Assembly: GCA_002402755.1 (NCBI GenBank)
Contig: DHGK01000311.1
Coordinates: 1-21,509, forward strand
Direction: 5' to 3'
DNA: 21,509 bases
Source of the DNA: Planctomycetes bacterium UBA4800
Lineage (GTDB): Bacteria > Planctomycetota > UBA8108 > UBA8890 > UBA8898
Part shown: positions 1 through 6,952 of the stretch, piece by piece
Layout of the letters: each line of letters starts with the position of its first letter
Position numbering within the stretch: position 1 is the stretch's first letter
Made by a program: the position numbers and the translations under genes
Notes under the pieces: model-generated
The model's input: the letters and a program-made list of their open reading frames with translations, nothing else
Told to the model about the DNA's origin: nothing
The model's database searches: none

Positions 1-1099
1 GCCTCCCGCCCCGATGCCCGCCGCCCCGACGGCGCCGGCGCTCGTTGAAGCGCCGGCGCCCGAACTCGCTCCCGGCGACGGCCGCGCGGACGCGCCCGCG
101 ACCGACAAGAAGAGCCTTGTGTTGCAGCCGGCGCGCGACCGTGCCGTCGAATCCGCCGCACCGTTGCGCGAGCGGATCGAGGCGCTCGAGCCCGAAGTCC
201 GCGCGGCGCGACCCGCAGAACTGCGCGCGGAAGAAGCCGCCGCGGAGCTCGCGGAGGACGCGGCCGCCGCGCCGGATGCGATCGCGAAGGACGGCGCCGT
301 CCGCGCCGGGGGGGCGGCAGGGCGCGCACACGAGATCGCCGAGAAACCCGAAGAATCGCTTCCTTCCACGCTGTGGGTCGTGCTCCCCGAGACGCCCGAC
401 ACGAGGGCGAAGCTCGCCGCGCTGGGCGTTGCGCGCGCGCTGTCCGAGGCCGGGACGATGGGCGCCGACCTCGACGGCGAGCGGGCCGCGGCGCTCGCGC
501 TGCTCGCGGGACGGGGACGCTGGGGCATCGATGCGGCTGCAAAGGCCGCCGGCGAGCTTGCCCGGTTCAAGAGCCGAGCGCTGAGCGACAAGGCCGAGAA
601 GCAGCGAACGGCGGCGCCTGCGGCCGCCGCCGGCGCCGCGAGGGCGCGCACGAGCCGCACGGAGCCCCCGTCGCCGCCGGCCGCGCCTTCCGCCCCCGCC
701 CTCGGGCGAGGCATGACGCGGCAGGCCGAGGAAAAAGAAGGCATCGCGCCGGCGCCCGATGCGGCCGTTCCCGCCGCCGAGGCGCCGGTCGCGAAAGGCG
801 AGGCCGGCGCACCGCCGACGGACATCAAGCTCGGCGCGCCCGTCCAGCCCTCGGCCGGAATTGCGGGCGGGCAGGATCGCGACAAGCTCGCGCGCGCCCT
901 GACGCGGGCCGGCGCGGCGCCCGAGATCGATGCCTCGCCCGCGGCGAGGTACCGCGTTCTCATCCTGCTCCTGCCGCCCGAGGCCATCGCGCGCACGCCG
1001 CCCCCCGGCGCGCCCGCGGAACCCGCGGGGACGCCGCCCGCCGAGAAGACCCCGGCGCCGCCGCCTGCACCCGCCGGCCCGGTTCCCGGCGGCAAGTGA
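1..1099 (+). CDS. Ala/Pro-rich protein of unknown function, 5' truncated
   Basis: The frame is open from base 2 to a TGA at 1097-1099, with strongly GC-biased third codon positions throughout, so this is probably the 3' end of a real gene that starts before the window; the ATG at 14 need not be the start. I do not recognise a family. The visible part has a charged Ala/Glu/Arg region that could form helix or coiled coil (about 150-330), a short more ordered segment containing LWVVLPETPDTRAKLAALGVA (about 375-440), a low-complexity Ala/Pro/Lys stretch, another hydrophobic strand-like segment RYRVLILLLPPEA (about 945-985), and a Pro/Ala tail. No membrane helix is evident in the visible part. The composition would suit a linker-rich envelope or regulatory protein, but that is only a guess. 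High GC content opens many false frames, which lowers confidence. Confidence 0.55.
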   Translation, partial: PPAPMPAAPTAPALVEAPAPELAPGDGRADAPATDKKSLVLQPARDRAVESAAPLRERIEALEPEVRAARPAELRAEEAAAELAEDAAAAPDAIAKDGAVRAGGAAGRAHEIAEKPEESLPSTLWVVLPETPDTRAKLAALGVARALSEAGTMGADLDGERAAALALLAGRGRWGIDAAAKAAGELARFKSRALSDKAEKQRTAAPAAAAGAARARTSRTEPPSPPAAPSAPALGRGMTRQAEEKEGIAPAPDAAVPAAEAPVAKGEAGAPPTDIKLGAPVQPSAGIAGGQDRDKLARALTRAGAAPEIDASPAARYRVLILLLPPEAIARTPPPGAPAEPAGTPPAEKTPAPPPAPAGPVPGGK

Positions 1100-1159
1100 A
1101 CCGAACGCCCGGGAATCCGGACGCCGGATGAAATTCTTGTATTTCGATAGATATTCTTG

Positions 1160-1188
1160 TTGGGGTGGCTCGTCCCCCGTGCTACACT
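1160..1188 (+). promoter_or_regulatory. Putative sigma70-type promoter for the DUF2271/dockerin gene
   Basis: TTGGGG (1160-1165) and TACACT (1183-1188) are separated by 17 bases. They lie in a locally AT-richer stretch (1130-1160) about 100 bases upstream of the chosen start. The rest of the 1100-1291 gap holds only a short hairpin, TTGCCT-CCGG-AGGCAA, at 1211-1226. Confidence 0.5.
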
Positions 1189-1291
1189 CGCCCCTCGGAG
1201 TGCGTATCGGTTGCCTCCGGAGGCAAGGGGCGCGTTCGCGGCAGAACGTGCGCGGGGCTCGATGAGCGAAGACTTCGCGAGGCAGAAGACC

Positions 1292-2614
1292 ATGGCGACA
1301 ATCCACCACCGCAGTCTACCCCCGGCGCTCCCGGCAATCGCGGGCGTGTTCCTTCTCGCCCTCGGGGCCCGCGCGCAGACGCAGGGCACCTGCACGTTCA
1401 CCGTCACCACCCTGCGCGACATCGGCGCCGAGTACGATCCCCGGCACGTTCTGGCGATCTGGGTCACGACCCCGTCCGGCGCCTTCGTCAAGACGCTCAA
1501 GAAGCAGGCCGCATCGCGCGAGCAGTACCTGCGCACGTGGGTCGCGAATTCCGGCAGCAACGTCGTCGACGCGATCACCGGCGCCACGCTCGCGACGCAT
1601 GTGACCCACACGGTGGCGTGGAACGGCCGCAACACGACAGGGACCATCGTCCCCGACGGCCAGTACCGCATTCGCGTCGAGTTCACGTCGGAGAACTCGC
1701 AGGGCCCCCTCACGCCCTCAGCCCATATCGAGTTCACGAAGGGGCCGTCGGCCTTCAATGCCGCGTTTCCCGATGTCACGAACTTCACGAACATGTCGAT
1801 CGCGTACGCCCCCGACCTTGAGACGTTCACGGTCGTGCCCAGGGGCGGCACGTGGAAGTACGACGACACGGGCACGAACCTGCATGCCGCCGGCTGGAAG
1901 GACCCGGCATACGACGACTCCGGTTGGCAGAGCGGCAAGGCGAAGCTCGGCTACGAGGATGGCGCAGTGACTATCCTTGACTACGGCAACGCCGCCGACA
2001 AGCATCCCTGCTACTACTTCCGGCATGCCTTCGCGTCCGACAACGTCCCTCTCTCGCTCAAGCTCAACCTGCTGTGCGATGACGGCGCCATCGTCTTCAT
2101 CAACGGCGCCGAGGCCGCGCGCAGGAACATGCCGGCGGGCAACGCCGCCTACGACACGCTCGCGGTGACTGCGATCGGGGGCGGCGACGAACTCGCCTAC
2201 TTCCCCTTCCAGCTCGACCCCGCCCTCGTCGTGCGCGGCGAGAACGTCATCGCCGTCGAGGTCCACCAGCAGAGCGTCACGAGCAGCGACCTCGGATTCG
2301 ACCTGGAGCTCGTGTCGCAGCCGGGCGACACGGCCGAGACAGTATTCACGCGCGGCGATGCCAACGCGGACGGCGGCGTGGACATCGCCGATGCGGTCGC
2401 GGTCCTCGGGTACCTGTTCGCATCGGCGGGCCCCTTTGCCTGCGCGTCGAGCGCCGACGCGAACGACGACGGCAAGCTGGACCTCTCCGATGCGATCAGG
2501 ATCCTGGTCCGCCTGTTCGGCGACGGCGCTCCGCTCCCCGAGCCGTTCACAACATGCGGCGCCGATCCCACGGAGGATGGGCTTGAGTGCGCGGTCTCCG
2601 CGCCGTGTCCGTAG
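1292..2614 (+). CDS. Secreted DUF2271 / beta-sandwich / dockerin protein
   Basis: A 440-residue exported protein. I chose ATG 1292 because GAGG lies 9 bases upstream and the product then begins with a clean signal peptide (roughly residues 1-29, ending LGARAQ); an in-frame ATG at 1262 is the alternative. Residues about 32-175 resemble DUF2271, a predicted periplasmic Ig-like fold, with HVLAIWVTTPSGAFVKTLKK and the later VAWNGRN...VPDGQYRIRVEF pattern. Residues about 185-345 form a galactose-binding-like beta-sandwich with the pattern DDSGW, DDGAIVFINGAEAARRN and NVIAVEVHQ. Residues about 353-440 are a dockerin-like pair of EF-hand loops (GDANADGGVD and ADANDDGKLD) plus a Cys-containing tail ending PCP. 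No catalytic residues are seen; a structural or adhesive surface role is inferred. It converges on the hydrogenase operon. Confidence 0.88.
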   Translation: MATIHHRSLPPALPAIAGVFLLALGARAQTQGTCTFTVTTLRDIGAEYDPRHVLAIWVTTPSGAFVKTLKKQAASREQYLRTWVANSGSNVVDAITGATLATHVTHTVAWNGRNTTGTIVPDGQYRIRVEFTSENSQGPLTPSAHIEFTKGPSAFNAAFPDVTNFTNMSIAYAPDLETFTVVPRGGTWKYDDTGTNLHAAGWKDPAYDDSGWQSGKAKLGYEDGAVTILDYGNAADKHPCYYFRHAFASDNVPLSLKLNLLCDDGAIVFINGAEAARRNMPAGNAAYDTLAVTAIGGGDELAYFPFQLDPALVVRGENVIAVEVHQQSVTSSDLGFDLELVSQPGDTAETVFTRGDANADGGVDIADAVAVLGYLFASAGPFACASSADANDDGKLDLSDAIRILVRLFGDGAPLPEPFTTCGADPTEDGLECAVSAPCP

Positions 2615-2625
2615 GCGCCGCGCGC

Positions 2626-2640
2626 GCCGGAGAATCCGGC
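2626..2640. terminator. Weak hairpin between convergent genes
   Basis: GCCGGA-GAA-TCCGGC forms a 6-bp stem with a 3-base loop in the roughly 33-base gap between the stops of the plus-strand dockerin gene and the minus-strand maturation protease. It could serve both strands, but neither side has a T tract, so this is tentative. Confidence 0.3.
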
Positions 2641-2647
2641 CGCCGCG

Positions 2648-3115
2648 TCAGCGCGCGATCTCCGCGACCACCGCGGCGACCGCGCGCGGCAGCGCCGCCG
2701 CGACCTCCTCCGAGAGCGCCAGGCCGGCGTGCACGTCCTTGGGCTGGACCCCGATGACCACGACGTCGTCCGGCGCGCAACCGAGCAGCCGCGCCGCTGC
2801 CAGCGTCTCCAGCAGGCCGAACTCGTGGAGCGACACCGTGCGCGCGGGGTCGGCGGCGAGCTCCTCCGGAGTGAAACGCACGATCGTCCCGGGCGCGGCA
2901 TCCGCGTCGACCGCGTCGACGACGATGAGCCGGCGCCGGCCGGCGATCACATCGAGCAGATCGGCGCCCGACGTCCCGCCGTCGAGGGTCTCGACGCCCG
3001 GCGGGAGCGCGGCGGCGCTCAGGGCCTCGATCGCCCGCACCCCGGCGCCCTCATCGCGAAGGAGTATGTTGCCGATGCCGAGAACGAGGATGGGCGCCTT
3101 CTCGGCCGCCGCCAT
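2648..3115 (-). CDS. Hydrogenase maturation endopeptidase (HyaD/HycI family, M52)
   Basis: A 155-residue protein, the usual size for this family. These proteases remove a short C-terminal peptide from the hydrogenase large subunit once nickel has been inserted. The family signature is present: GIGNILLRDEGAG near the N-terminus with E22, VVDAVDA with D67, and SLHEFG with H97. These correspond to the Glu, Asp and His that bind nickel in E. coli HybD. The downstream GVQP strand is also typical. The start is the ATG at 3115, giving an immediate hydrophobic ILVLGIGN strand; only a G-rich weak ribosome site precedes it. It is the last gene of the operon, 26 bases after the FGE-like gene. Its expected substrate is the large subunit encoded at 4301-5731, which carries the right C-terminal extension. 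No signal peptide, so it is cytoplasmic. Confidence 0.93.
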   Translation of the reverse strand: MAAAEKAPILVLGIGNILLRDEGAGVRAIEALSAAALPPGVETLDGGTSGADLLDVIAGRRRLIVVDAVDADAAPGTIVRFTPEELAADPARTVSLHEFGLLETLAAARLLGCAPDDVVVIGVQPKDVHAGLALSEEVAAALPRAVAAVVAEIAR

Positions 3116-3141
3116 CGCGCCCCGCCCGCGCCTGCCGGCGC

Positions 3142-4290
3142 TCACTGCGCGCACGGCGTGAACTCCATGCAGCCCAGCACGTCCGGGGTGGGATCGGCGC
3201 CGCAGGCGCCGAAGGGCGGCGGCAGCGCCGCCACCCCGCCGAAGAGATGCGAGAGCAGCGCGATCGCATCGGCGATGTCGGTCTTGCCATCGTCGTTCGC
3301 ATCGGCCGACGACAGGCAGCGCGGCGGCGCCGCCTGCGCGAAGAGGTAGCCCAGCATGCTGATCGGGTCGGCGATGTCGATCGTCCCGTCCTGGTTCACG
3401 TCGCCGCGCCGGAAGAACACCTCGACCGCGACCGAGGCCGCGATGCGGAACCCGAGGACCTCGTACTCCGCCGCGGGCCGGTCGCTGTCGCGGTAGCCGG
3501 CGCCGAGGAGCAGCGCGTAGTCGTCCCACGATCCGCCGCGAATCCCGCGCTCGCCGTCGATCTCCGTCTCGACCCACTCCCAGACGTTCCCGGCCTGGTC
3601 GAAGGTGCCGTAGTAGCTCGCCGACTCCGTGTACGCCCCCGCCGCGGTCACATCCGCGACCGCGCGATCGAAGTTCGCGCTCCCGGCGAGCGCGCCGGGA
3701 GGCGCGGCCAGCGGAACGACGCCCGGGGGCAAGGGATACTCGGCGTATCCCTCGGCGCCGCGGAAGTAGGCGGCCTTGCACCACTCGTCCTCGCTCGGGA
3801 GATACGCCCGCGCCCCGGCCTTGCGCGGACCGGCCTCGGCGGCGCCGAGCAGCGCGTACGCGCCGTCCTCGGTCGTCGTCGCGTCCTGCCCGCCGGCGGG
3901 CATCCCGTGGTGAAGCCAGTTGGCGAACCTGATCGAATCGAACCAGCTCACGAAGGTCACGGGCTTGGCGCCCTCGGCAGTCGCGTACGCGTACGCGCCC
4001 GGCTGCCCGGCGCGCGCGATGCGCATGCCGGGGTTGTAGAGCTCGTACGTGTCGTCCGCGGCCACGGCGTTCAGGAACGCCGTGTACTGCGCGTTCGTGA
4101 CCTCGTGGATGCCGATGCGGTACTCGTACGCGACCGCGCCGCAGCCGAGCGCATCGGCGGGATTGCCGGCGTCGCCGACGTCGACGAAGCCGATCTCACC
4201 CGCGGCGACGGCCGCGGCGAAGGCGATGCCCGCCGCAGCGCCGAGCGCCGCGCGCATCCCGCCGCCGCAGATTGCACTGACGTGTCTCAT
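3142..4290 (-). CDS. Secreted FGE/sulfatase-modifying-factor-like protein with dockerin, probably non-catalytic
   Basis: A 382-residue protein with a signal peptide (residues about 1-31). Residues about 33-265 match the formylglycine-generating-enzyme fold: YRIGIHEVTNAQYTAFLNAV near the start, then VTFVSWFDSIRFANWL, YLPSEDEWCKAAYF, DQAGNVWEWVETE, and GIRGGSW...GFRIA at the end. True FGEs use two cysteines just after the RGGS motif; here that stretch reads RGGSWDDYALLLGAGYRDSDRP and has none, so a catalytic role is unlikely. Residues about 270-382 are a paired EF-hand dockerin-like module with a Cys tail ending PCAQ. The start is supported by AGGAGG 6 bases upstream; this site overlaps the TAG stop of the hydrogenase large subunit, implying translational coupling. 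An exported surface protein between a hydrogenase and its protease is unexpected. Binding or scaffold function is inferred. Confidence 0.9.
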   Translation of the reverse strand: MRHVSAICGGGMRAALGAAAGIAFAAAVAAGEIGFVDVGDAGNPADALGCGAVAYEYRIGIHEVTNAQYTAFLNAVAADDTYELYNPGMRIARAGQPGAYAYATAEGAKPVTFVSWFDSIRFANWLHHGMPAGGQDATTTEDGAYALLGAAEAGPRKAGARAYLPSEDEWCKAAYFRGAEGYAEYPLPPGVVPLAAPPGALAGSANFDRAVADVTAAGAYTESASYYGTFDQAGNVWEWVETEIDGERGIRGGSWDDYALLLGAGYRDSDRPAAEYEVLGFRIAASVAVEVFFRRGDVNQDGTIDIADPISMLGYLFAQAAPPRCLSSADANDDGKTDIADAIALLSHLFGGVAALPPPFGACGADPTPDVLGCMEFTPCAQ

Positions 4291-4300
4291 CGCGGACCTC

Positions 4301-5731
4301 CTACAACGCCGCGGGACGCTGCGCCCGCGTTCCAGGCCTCACCATGTGCACCGCGCACGCAAGGCACGGGTCGAACGAGTGCACGACGCGCAGGACTTCC
4401 AGGGGCGAGCGCATGTCGCTCACCGGAACGCCGATCAGGGCCTGCTCGATCGCGCCCGCCTGCCCCCCGTCATCGCGCGGCGAGCCGTTCCACGCCGTGG
4501 GCGTGATCACCTGGTAGCGCGCGATCTTCCCCTGCTCGATCCGCACCCAGTGGCCCAGGGCGCCGCGCGGGGCCTCCGTGAGCCCGACGCCGAGCGCGCT
4601 CTGCGGCGTCTCGGCGTGCGTGTAGACAGGGTCGCCGAGCACGAGCTCGTCGAGCCAGCCCGCCATGGCATCGGCGACCTTCTTGGTCTCCTGCACGCGC
4701 GCGAGAATCCGGTCCATGGACGAGATGCCGCGGCGGTAGTCGCCGTTGACCCACATGCGCGCGAGCGGCCCGAGCTCGTACACGCCGTCCTCGTACCTGG
4801 GCGCCTTGACCCACGAGTAGGCCCCGTCCTTGCCGATCGCCGGCTCCGTGACGCCGTCGCTCGGATGGAGGCCGCCGCTCTCCGGCGTGAACCACGAGTG
4901 CGCGACGTACTCCCTGATCAGACCCGCATCGACCGCGCCCTCGGCGCCGCCGGCGTACCTCCCGCGCCCGAGAAGCTTCGACGATCCGTCGTCGTTCAGG
5001 TCGAAGACGCCGTAGGCAAGCAGGTTGCCCGGCCCGCGGCCGAGCTCGCTGTCCTGCGGGAACGCGGCCGCGATCGCGGCCGCATCCGCGAGCATCGTGG
5101 TATCGATGAACGCCCGGATCTCGTCCAGAAGCGGCCGGAACGTGCTGACGCTCCCGCGCGTCGCGCGCTCCGTCGATCCGCCGGCCGTGAAATTCGCGAC
5201 GCCGGGAATGCGCCCCGAGTACACGGCCGCCATCTGGTGCGCCGTGCGCCGCACCGCGAGGGCCTGGACGTAGCTCCCGACGAGCTGCGCCGCCAGGGGC
5301 CCGCGAATCAGGTCGGCGGCCTGGAAGCGGGGCTTCCACGGCGACATGTCCAGGAGCCCGGTCGTGTCGATGTAATCGGGCAGCGCCAGGTGATAGAAGT
5401 GAATGATGTGCGACTGGATGAAGTTGGCGCCGAGGACGAGGTTGCGGATGATCCGACCGTTGGGCGGCGGCGTCACGCCGAACGCGTCCTCGAGCGCGAG
5501 GCTGGCGGCCATCGCGTGCGACACCGGGCAGACGCCGCAGATGCGCTGCGTGTAGTGGACCGCATCGCGAGGGTCCCGTCCCGTCATGATCGTCTCGAAG
5601 CCGCGGAACATGGGTCCCGCGACCCTGGCCTCGACCACCTGGTCCTTGCCGCCGGCCTTCTCGATTGTCACGTCGACCTCGAGGTGGCCCTCGACGCGCG
5701 TCACCGGATTGATCTTGAGCTGCGTTGCCAT
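4301..5731 (-). CDS. [NiFe] hydrogenase large (catalytic) subunit
   Basis: A 476-residue subunit that binds the NiFe(CN)2CO centre and catalyses H2 to and from protons and electrons. The N-terminal KINPVTRVEGHL motif includes E14. The L1 motif is RICGVCPVSH with C65, C68 and H72. The L2 motif is SFDPCLACAVH with C456, C459 and H462. All four nickel ligands are therefore present as Cys; the first L2 codon is TGC, so this is not a selenocysteine enzyme. Fourteen residues follow H462, which fits removal by the protease encoded at 2648-3115. There is no signal peptide, as expected for a large subunit exported together with its Tat-bearing small subunit. AGGAAA precedes the ATG. The gene lies 40 bases after the small subunit. 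The motifs fit the group 1 (periplasmic, uptake-type) class, but subgroup needs a phylogeny. Confidence 0.97.
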   Translation of the reverse strand: MATQLKINPVTRVEGHLEVDVTIEKAGGKDQVVEARVAGPMFRGFETIMTGRDPRDAVHYTQRICGVCPVSHAMAASLALEDAFGVTPPPNGRIIRNLVLGANFIQSHIIHFYHLALPDYIDTTGLLDMSPWKPRFQAADLIRGPLAAQLVGSYVQALAVRRTAHQMAAVYSGRIPGVANFTAGGSTERATRGSVSTFRPLLDEIRAFIDTTMLADAAAIAAAFPQDSELGRGPGNLLAYGVFDLNDDGSSKLLGRGRYAGGAEGAVDAGLIREYVAHSWFTPESGGLHPSDGVTEPAIGKDGAYSWVKAPRYEDGVYELGPLARMWVNGDYRRGISSMDRILARVQETKKVADAMAGWLDELVLGDPVYTHAETPQSALGVGLTEAPRGALGHWVRIEQGKIARYQVITPTAWNGSPRDDGGQAGAIEQALIGVPVSDMRSPLEVLRVVHSFDPCLACAVHMVRPGTRAQRPAAL

Positions 5732-5771
5732 GGTCGTGTTTCCTGTCGGTCAGTCGTCCCGCCGCCCGCGC

Positions 5772-6692
5772 TCAGTCGGCCTGCCCGGCGGGCGGGAAGG
5801 TGAAGAACGGCGACATGCCGTCGGGATACTCCGGCTCGGCGCAGCCGATGCACGGCGAGCCGGCCTCGATGCACCAGTTGTAGCCGGGCTCGCCCGCGGC
5901 GCCCGAGTTCCAGCGCCTGCCGGGGCAGTCCGCGAAGGCGCGCGGGCCCTTGCAGCCCAGCTCGAAGAGACAGCCCGGCTCGCCCAGGCTCTTGGCGAAG
6001 ATGCCGTCCTTGTAGTCCTGGAGATTCGGGCAGTGATCGTGGACGAGCTTCCCGTAGAACTCGACCGGCCGGCCGTGGGCATCGAGCGCCGGCATGGCGC
6101 CCGTCGCCAGGATGCCCGCGATCGTCCCCACGACCCAGTCCGGGTGCGCGGGACAGCCCGGCATCTTGATGACGCGCGTGCCGAAGTACTCCTCGGCGAG
6201 TCCCGCGGCGCCCGTCGGATTGGGCGCGCCCGCAACCAGGCCGCCGTGCGAGGCGCAGCTTCCGACCGCCATGATGAGGCTCGCGCGCCGCGCGTAGCGC
6301 AGGAGGCCCTTCTCCGCCGGAAGACCGGGCCAGAGCTCGCAGTACTCCCCCTCGGAGGGAACCGCGCCCTCGAAGACGAGCACGTACCCGCCGCGGCGAT
6401 ACGCCTTCTCCGCCGCGGCGATGGCCAGGGGCCCCGCCGCCGGCATCAGCGTCGAGTGGAACTCGAGGTCCAGCGTGTTGACGAGCAGATCATCGATCGT
6501 CGCGTAGAAGATGCTGTTCAGGAGCGAGACCGAGCAGCCCGAGCAGCTCTGCCCCTGAAGCCACACGATCGGCAGGCCGCCGTCGTCGCGCTCGCGCGCG
6601 TACGCGGCGCCATCGCGCCAGACGATGCGCATCCCGAATGCTGCGGCAATGGCGGACGACGCCCCCAGAAAATCCCTGCGCGACAATCTCAT
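5772..6692 (-). CDS. [NiFe] hydrogenase small subunit, Tat-exported
   Basis: A 306-residue electron-transfer subunit. ATG 6692 is chosen because GGAG lies 8 bases upstream and the product starts MRLSRRDFLG, a twin-arginine signal that runs to about residue 32. Proximal cluster ligands are C50 and C53 (QSCSGCSVSLLN), the Cys of GSCASHGG and the Cys of PGCPAHPDW. Only the standard four are seen, without the extra cysteines of oxygen-tolerant enzymes. The distal cluster motif is HDHCPNLQDY followed by GCLFELGC. The medial site reads ADCPGRRWN then NWCIEAGSPCIGC, so four cysteines are available where standard enzymes have three plus a proline; a medial [4Fe-4S] cluster is inferred. The protein ends soon after the last motif, with no C-terminal membrane helix. 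It is first in the operon. No cytochrome b or cytochrome c partner gene is in the window. Confidence 0.96.
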   Translation of the reverse strand: MRLSRRDFLGASSAIAAAFGMRIVWRDGAAYARERDDGGLPIVWLQGQSCSGCSVSLLNSIFYATIDDLLVNTLDLEFHSTLMPAAGPLAIAAAEKAYRRGGYVLVFEGAVPSEGEYCELWPGLPAEKGLLRYARRASLIMAVGSCASHGGLVAGAPNPTGAAGLAEEYFGTRVIKMPGCPAHPDWVVGTIAGILATGAMPALDAHGRPVEFYGKLVHDHCPNLQDYKDGIFAKSLGEPGCLFELGCKGPRAFADCPGRRWNSGAAGEPGYNWCIEAGSPCIGCAEPEYPDGMSPFFTFPPAGQAD

Positions 6693-6728
6693 GGCGCATT
6701 CTCCGCTGCACGAACCTTGTTCGACCCC

Positions 6729-6750
6729 GCGCGCGCGGCATCGCGCGCGC
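6729..6750 (-). promoter_or_regulatory. Perfect 9-bp GC hairpin in the hydrogenase leader
   Basis: A stem of nine alternating G/C pairs closes a 4-base loop (GCAT) inside the predicted 5' leader of the hydrogenase operon, 36 bases upstream of the small-subunit start codon. No T tract follows, so it does not look like a terminator. Confidence 0.5.
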
Positions 6751-6814
6751 ACGAGAAGCTGCTCACGGTCGACACGCCCACCCTTGCCTATTAGATCGAT
6801 ATGCTTACTGGTAG

Positions 6815-6843
6815 AACGTACGGCCCGGCGGGAGGCGTGTCAA
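6815..6843 (-). promoter_or_regulatory. Putative sigma70-type promoter of the hydrogenase operon
   Basis: On the minus strand a perfect TTGACA (6838-6843) is followed after 17 bases by TACGTT (6815-6820), giving a leader of about 115 bases. A second CGTTGAC lies about 27 bases further upstream, possibly a tandem -35 or an operator half-site. An AT-rich island with a GATCGAT palindrome (6790-6803) follows the -10. Confidence 0.55.
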
Positions 6844-6907
6844 CGAACAACTTCGGTGAATTATCGTCAACGGCTGCCTGCGCCCCCGAATCCCCGATCG
6901 AGGGCGC

Positions 6908-6939
6908 GACGCGGTCCCGCGATTCGCGGCGCCGCGCGT
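6908..6939 (-). terminator. Two-tier hairpin downstream of the PQQ-like gene
   Basis: The inner stem CCGCG-ATT-CGCGG (6917-6929) sits within an outer GACGCGG/CCGC..GTC pairing with a 2-base bulge, 14 to 45 bases past the stop of the PQQ-like propeller gene and before the hydrogenase promoter. There is no T tract; a terminator role is inferred from position. Confidence 0.3.
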
Positions 6940-6952
6940 CCGGCGGATGGCG

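Noticed and set aside
3142..4290. Annotation as an active sulfatase-activating enzyme
   Set aside because: No cysteines occur in the region that carries the catalytic pair, and no sulfatase gene is present in the window.
4301..4380. Possible [NiFeSe] hydrogenase with selenocysteine
   Set aside because: The four-Cys medial site suggested this, but the first L2 residue is coded by TGC, an ordinary cysteine, with no in-frame TGA.
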